Below, piece by piece: positions 60,639 to 63,907 of a stretch of DNA of 63,907 nucleotides. Where the stretch lies: contig VXRD01000140.1 of assembly GCA_009838845.1 (NCBI GenBank), forward strand, positions 1-63,907. The letters run 5' to 3'. The DNA is from Gemmatimonadota bacterium (GTDB lineage: Bacteria; Latescibacterota; UBA2968). A model generated the notes under the pieces. The model had not been told where the DNA came from, did no database searches, and saw only the letters and a list, made by a program, of their open reading frames with translations. Made by a program: the position numbers and the translations under genes. How positions within the stretch are numbered: position 1 is the first letter of the stretch; the number at the start of each line of letters is the position of its first letter.

Positions 60639-63245
60639 CTACTCCTCTCCCAGGTCTTTAATCACCAGGTCACCGTCTGCCACATCTACCTCAATCTGCG
60701 CGCCGTCCGATATATCGCCACTGATCAACGCGCGCCCAATGCGCGTCTCCAATTCGTGCTGTAAGAACCGTTTGAGGGGGCGTGCGCCAAACACTGGATC
60801 AAACCCTTTTCGGGCGATAAATCCCTTCGCGTCCTCTGAAAGGGTAAGATCAATCTGCCTGTTGGACAATCGGTTACGCAAATCCACAATAAGCAAATCC
60901 AAAATTTTAGTGATTTCCGACAACAACAGTGGCTTAAACAGCACCACATCATCTATACGGTTGAGAAATTCGGGCCTGAACTGCTGTCTCAATTCTGCCA
61001 TCACCGCATCGCGGGCAGATTTGCGAATCTCGCCATCATCGGTCACACCCTCGAGCAAATACGGCGAACCGATATTTGATGTCATAATTACCACTGTATT
61101 CTTAAAATCCACGACATGCCCCTGTGCATCTGTCAAGCGGCCGTCGTCGAGCAACTGAAGCAAAATATTGAAAACATCGCTGTGAGCCTTTTCAATCTCG
61201 TCGAACAAAATCACCGAATACGGTTTGCGGCGCACAGCTTCCGTCAATTGCCCGCCTTCGTCGTAACCGATATAACCCGGAGGCGCGCCGATCAAACGCG
61301 ACACCGCGTGTTTTTCCATATACTCGCTCATATCGATGCGAATCACACTGTCTTCGCTATCAAAAAGTGCCTCTGATAGCGTACGCGCGAGTTCGGTCTT
61401 GCCAACGCCGGATGGGCCTAAAAAAATGAACGAACCGATGGGACGCCGCGGATCCTTGATCCCCGCACGCGCGCGAATCACCGCATCGGCCACCAGAGAA
61501 ACCGCCTCATCCTGCCCGACGACGCGCTCGTGCAAAATATCGTCCAATCGCAGCAGCTTCTCGCGCTCTCCCTCGACCAATCGCGTCACAGGAATACCCG
61601 TCCACCGCGATGCTATCTCGGCGATTTCCTCCTCAGTCACCTCCTCGCGCAACAACCGATTATCCATCGTTTGAGAATCTTCGGCAGTTTTGAGTTGCCG
61701 TTCCAAATCGGGCAATGTGCCGTGTTTCAACTCTGCGGCGCGGTTGAGATCGTATTGCCGCTCAGCCTCTTCGATCTCACGCCTTGTCTGCTCAATTTTC
61801 TCTCGCAAAGTTCGCACCCCATTCAGTTCCTGCTTTTCATTCTCCCACTGCACGCGCATCGCATCTGCCTGATCTCTCAAATCGGCCAACTCTCTCTGAA
61901 GTGTCTGCAACCGCTCGCGACTCGACTTGTCCTTTTCCTTTTTCAACGCGGCTTCCTCGATCTCGAACTGCATCACGCGACGGGTTACAGCATCCAGTTC
62001 CGAAGGCATGGAGTCGATCTCTGTTCGCACCATAGCACACGCCTCATCCACCAGATCAATCGCCTTATCGGGCAAAAAACGATCTGAAATATATCGATCT
62101 GACAACACCACGGCATTGACCAGCGCATTATCCTGAATCCCCACCCCGTGGTGAATCTCAAATCGCTCGCGCAAACCCCGCAGAATCGAAATAGAGTCCT
62201 CAACAGATGGCGCATCAATCATCACGGGTTGGAAGCGTCGCTCAAGAGCAGCGTCTTTTTCGAGATACTGGCGGTGTTCGTCGAGTGTTGTCGCACCAAT
62301 ACAGTGCAATTCGCCCCGCGCCAACATTGGTTTGAGCATATTCCCCGCGTCCGTAGATCCCTCCGTCTTACCGGCGCCCACAATCGTGTGGACCTCGTCA
62401 ATAAATAACAAAATGTGACCGTTGCTCTGCTTAATCTCATTCAAAACAGCTTTTAAACGCTCTTCAAATTCGCCCCGATATTTCGCGCCAGCCATCAACG
62501 CGCCCATATCCAGCGAAAAAACCGACCGATCTTTGAGCCACTCGGGCACATCGCCCCGCACAATCCGCTGCGCCAGGCCCTCGATAATCGCGGTCTTTCC
62601 CACACCGGGGTCGCCGATCAGTACGGGATTATTCTTGGTCTTGCGCGACAAAATGCGAATCACACGGCGGATTTCTTCATCGCGCCCAATCACGGGATCT
62701 AATTTGCCTGCACGCGCCTCGGCAACCAGATCAATACCGTATTTTTCAAGTGCCTCATAAGCTACCTCTGGGTTGGCACTTGTCACACTTTGATTGCCGC
62801 GGATCTGCGTCAAAACAGACAAAAAATTATCCCGCGTCACATTAAACTGTTTCAGCATGCGCCCCGCCGGGGTCTTATCGCCCTCGCCGATCAGGGCCAA
62901 CAGTAGATGCTCAACTGATATATATTCATCCTTCAGCCTTTCAGCTTCGCCCTGAGCGGATAGAAACAGTTTCTGAAAACGCTGCGTCACATAAATTTTG
63001 TCCTGTTCAACACCTGGTCCAGAAATTTTTGGCTGTCGAGCCAATTCTTTTTCAACTTCCGATTTTAGGACATCGCCATCCACTTGCATGCGCACGAGTA
63101 TGCGAGGCACTAAGCCATCCTCTTGCGCGACCAAAGCAGCAAGCAGGTGTTCCCCATCCACCTCCTGATGTCCATATCGCAGTGCTATAGCTTGTGCTTG
63201 TTGCACAGCCTCCTGCGATTTCTGTGTCAATTTGTTCATATCCAT
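60639..63245 (-). CDS. clpB: ATP-dependent disaggregase ClpB
   Basis: An 868-residue hexameric AAA+ chaperone that, with DnaK, pulls proteins from aggregates. Domains in order: Clp N-domain (1-145), first AAA+ module with Walker [11 protein letters not shown] and Walker B LLFIDEVH, coiled-coil M-domain (about 410-525, rich in Glu/Arg), and second AAA+ module with [10 protein letters not shown] and [25 protein letters not shown] and the substrate loops are intact. No IGF/L motif for ClpP binding is seen, as expected for ClpB. It starts at 63245 or, less likely, at the second ATG at 63239. Downstream of hsp20. Confidence 0.98.
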   Translation of the reverse strand: MDMNKLTQKSQEAVQQAQAIALRYGHQEVDGEHLLAALVAQEDGLVPRILVRMQVDGDVLKSEVEKELARQPKISGPGVEQDKIYVTQRFQKLFLSAQGEAERLKDEYISVEHLLLALIGEGDKTPAGRMLKQFNVTRDNFLSVLTQIRGNQSVTSANPEVAYEALEKYGIDLVAEARAGKLDPVIGRDEEIRRVIRILSRKTKNNPVLIGDPGVGKTAIIEGLAQRIVRGDVPEWLKDRSVFSLDMGALMAGAKYRGEFEERLKAVLNEIKQSNGHILLFIDEVHTIVGAGKTEGSTDAGNMLKPMLARGELHCIGATTLDEHRQYLEKDAALERRFQPVMIDAPSVEDSISILRGLRERFEIHHGVGIQDNALVNAVVLSDRYISDRFLPDKAIDLVDEACAMVRTEIDSMPSELDAVTRRVMQFEIEEAALKKEKDKSSRERLQTLQRELADLRDQADAMRVQWENEKQELNGVRTLREKIEQTRREIEEAERQYDLNRAAELKHGTLPDLERQLKTAEDSQTMDNRLLREEVTEEEIAEIASRWTGIPVTRLVEGEREKLLRLDDILHERVVGQDEAVSLVADAVIRARAGIKDPRRPIGSFIFLGPSGVGKTELARTLSEALFDSEDSVIRIDMSEYMEKHAVSRLIGAPPGYIGYDEGGQLTEAVRRKPYSVILFDEIEKAHSDVFNILLQLLDDGRLTDAQGHVVDFKNTVVIMTSNIGSPYLLEGVTDDGEIRKSARDAVMAELRQQFRPEFLNRIDDVVLFKPLLLSEITKILDLLIVDLRNRLSNRQIDLTLSEDAKGFIARKGFDPVFGARPLKRFLQHELETRIGRALISGDISDGAQIEVDVADGDLVIKDLGEE

Positions 63246-63297
63246 TTTGTTAGCCCTTTATCAGTTATCGGTTCCCCCTACTCTGTCTAAAGACAAA

Positions 63298-63337
63298 AGG
63301 CGAGAAGCGAGAATCACTCTTCTCTCGCACCTCGCCT
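63298..63337 (-). terminator. Hairpin between hsp20 and clpB
   Basis: AGGCGAG/CTCGCCT with an inner GCGAGA/TCTCGC stem, followed on the minus strand by CCTTTTGTC. It may end part of the hsp20 transcript and lower clpB expression relative to hsp20. Confidence 0.6.
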
Positions 63338-63360
63338 CTTAACTTCATACTTCATACTTC

Positions 63361-63795
63361 TTATGACACAGCGACTTCAATCTGCCGAGGTTTTGCCGCT
63401 TCGGACTTGGGCAACGTCAAAGTCAAAATCCCATCCTTGTAATTCGCAGCGATTTTATCGGCTTTTACTTCTGTGCCGAGATTGAAGGCGCGCTTAAATT
63501 TCCCATAGGAACGTTCACGACGGAAGAACTGCTTATCCTTCTGCTCGTCTTCGTGCTTCCGCTCGCCTTCAATTGTGAGCACATTGTCTTCGAGCGTCAC
63601 CTTGATATCATCCTTGTTCAGCCCGGGCAATTCGGCGTGAACGGTAAATTCATGATCCGATTCCACTACATCCACGCGGGGATGCCAGCCCGTGCCGTGC
63701 CAGGTGTCCAGGTCGCCCCAGAACTTGCTCACCAGGTTGTCGATTTCGCGCTGAATCGCGAAAGACTCTCGGGGTTGCCAACGAATAAGTGCCAT
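63361..63795 (-). CDS. Hsp20 family small heat-shock protein
   Basis: A 144-residue holdase. The alpha-crystallin domain (about 40-135) begins HPRVDVVESDHEFTVHAELPG and includes LTIEGERK and the GILTLTLPK motif; the C-terminal IEVAV provides the I-x-V-type tail contact. The N-terminal arm is short. AGGAGG precedes the ATG. A sigma-54 promoter-like sequence lies about 58 bases upstream. It is followed by clpB, its usual functional partner. Confidence 0.97.
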   Translation of the reverse strand: MALIRWQPRESFAIQREIDNLVSKFWGDLDTWHGTGWHPRVDVVESDHEFTVHAELPGLNKDDIKVTLEDNVLTIEGERKHEDEQKDKQFFRRERSYGKFKRAFNLGTEVKADKIAANYKDGILTLTLPKSEAAKPRQIEVAVS

Positions 63796-63852
63796 CTTAC
63801 TACCTCCTGTTATTTGGTTGTTGGTTGCTTGTTCGTCTCGCCCTATTTCAGT

Positions 63853-63868
63853 TGCAATCCCCGTGCCA
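63853..63868 (-). promoter_or_regulatory. Sigma-54 promoter upstream of hsp20
   Basis: On the minus strand TGGCACGGGGATTGCA matches the sigma-54 consensus TGGCAC-N5-TTGC with exact spacing of the GG and GC pairs. It lies 58 bases before the hsp20 ATG, and an AT-rich tract lies upstream. Transcription would therefore need an enhancer-binding activator, whose sites would lie beyond the right edge. Confidence 0.8.
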
Positions 63869-63907
63869 CAATTTTTTATTTTTTAAAAAATTTGAATAAC
63901 ATATTGT

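Overview
The window is a gene-dense chromosomal segment of a Gram-negative-type bacterium. The evidence is outer-membrane-type barrel proteins, signal peptides, a Tat signal, a TonB/ExbBD-like operon and periplasmic enzymes. The mix of Gfo/Idh/MocA oxidoreductases, sulfatases, a phytanoyl-CoA-dioxygenase-like protein, two very large DUF6785-type membrane proteins and a CBM9/DUF5916 protein resembles Candidatus Latescibacterota or Poribacteria; that placement is inference. I see no rRNA, phage gene, transposase or CRISPR array. There is one tRNA, Gly(CCC).

Left end (1-7.1 kb, minus strand): a GHKL ATPase gene with no stop runs off the left edge, its nucleotide-binding motifs in unusual order. 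It is preceded by a DUF433/HhH-GPD DNA-glycosylase fusion, and both lie directly behind metH. Housekeeping block (7.2-15.1 kb): TauE/SafE permease, MFS exporter, tRNA-Gly, mutL-miaA, hpt, a family-5-type uracil-DNA glycosylase and a glutaredoxin.

Two molybdenum hydroxylases: a cytoplasmic one (16.9-20.6 kb), followed on the same strand by a barrel protein, a previously unlisted 32-residue basic peptide and a six-repeat secreted protein; and a Tat-exported PaoABC-like one (32.8-36.9 kb), translationally coupled to a 51-residue single-span membrane protein, a b-type cytochrome, a helical protein and a heparinase-like enzyme. Between them lie an RsmC-like methyltransferase, a rhodanese, and a probable phosphonate region (22.6-29.1 kb): a Gfo/Idh/MocA protein, a sulfatase-fold enzyme with Thr at the nucleophile site, a DUF6785 transporter, a phosphonoacetaldehyde-reductase-like Fe-ADH and PhnX.

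Catabolic and accessory block (37-48 kb): PhyH-like protein, sodium/solute symporter, second DUF6785 transporter, formylglycine-type sulfatase, two Gfo/Idh/MocA dehydrogenases with a GNAT, a SelA-like PLP enzyme with an added C-terminal domain, and a bicupin. Then comes a five-gene plus-strand operon (48.2-54.5 kb) that looks like an undescribed ion-driven envelope machine: an ExbB/TolQ-like channel with an extra periplasmic domain, an ExbD-like partner, a TonB/TolA-shaped protein with a cytoplasmic domain, a periplasmic repeat protein and a PEGA protein.

Right end (54.5-63.9 kb, minus strand): a CBM9/DUF5916 protein, a penicillin-acylase-family enzyme, another Gfo/Idh/MocA protein, and hsp20-clpB, with a textbook sigma-54 promoter sequence upstream of hsp20. 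Several gene borders carry a repeat family built on tandem 9-mers (AATAGACGA), in two cases entering coding sequence. Most inter-operon gaps hold clear terminator hairpins.
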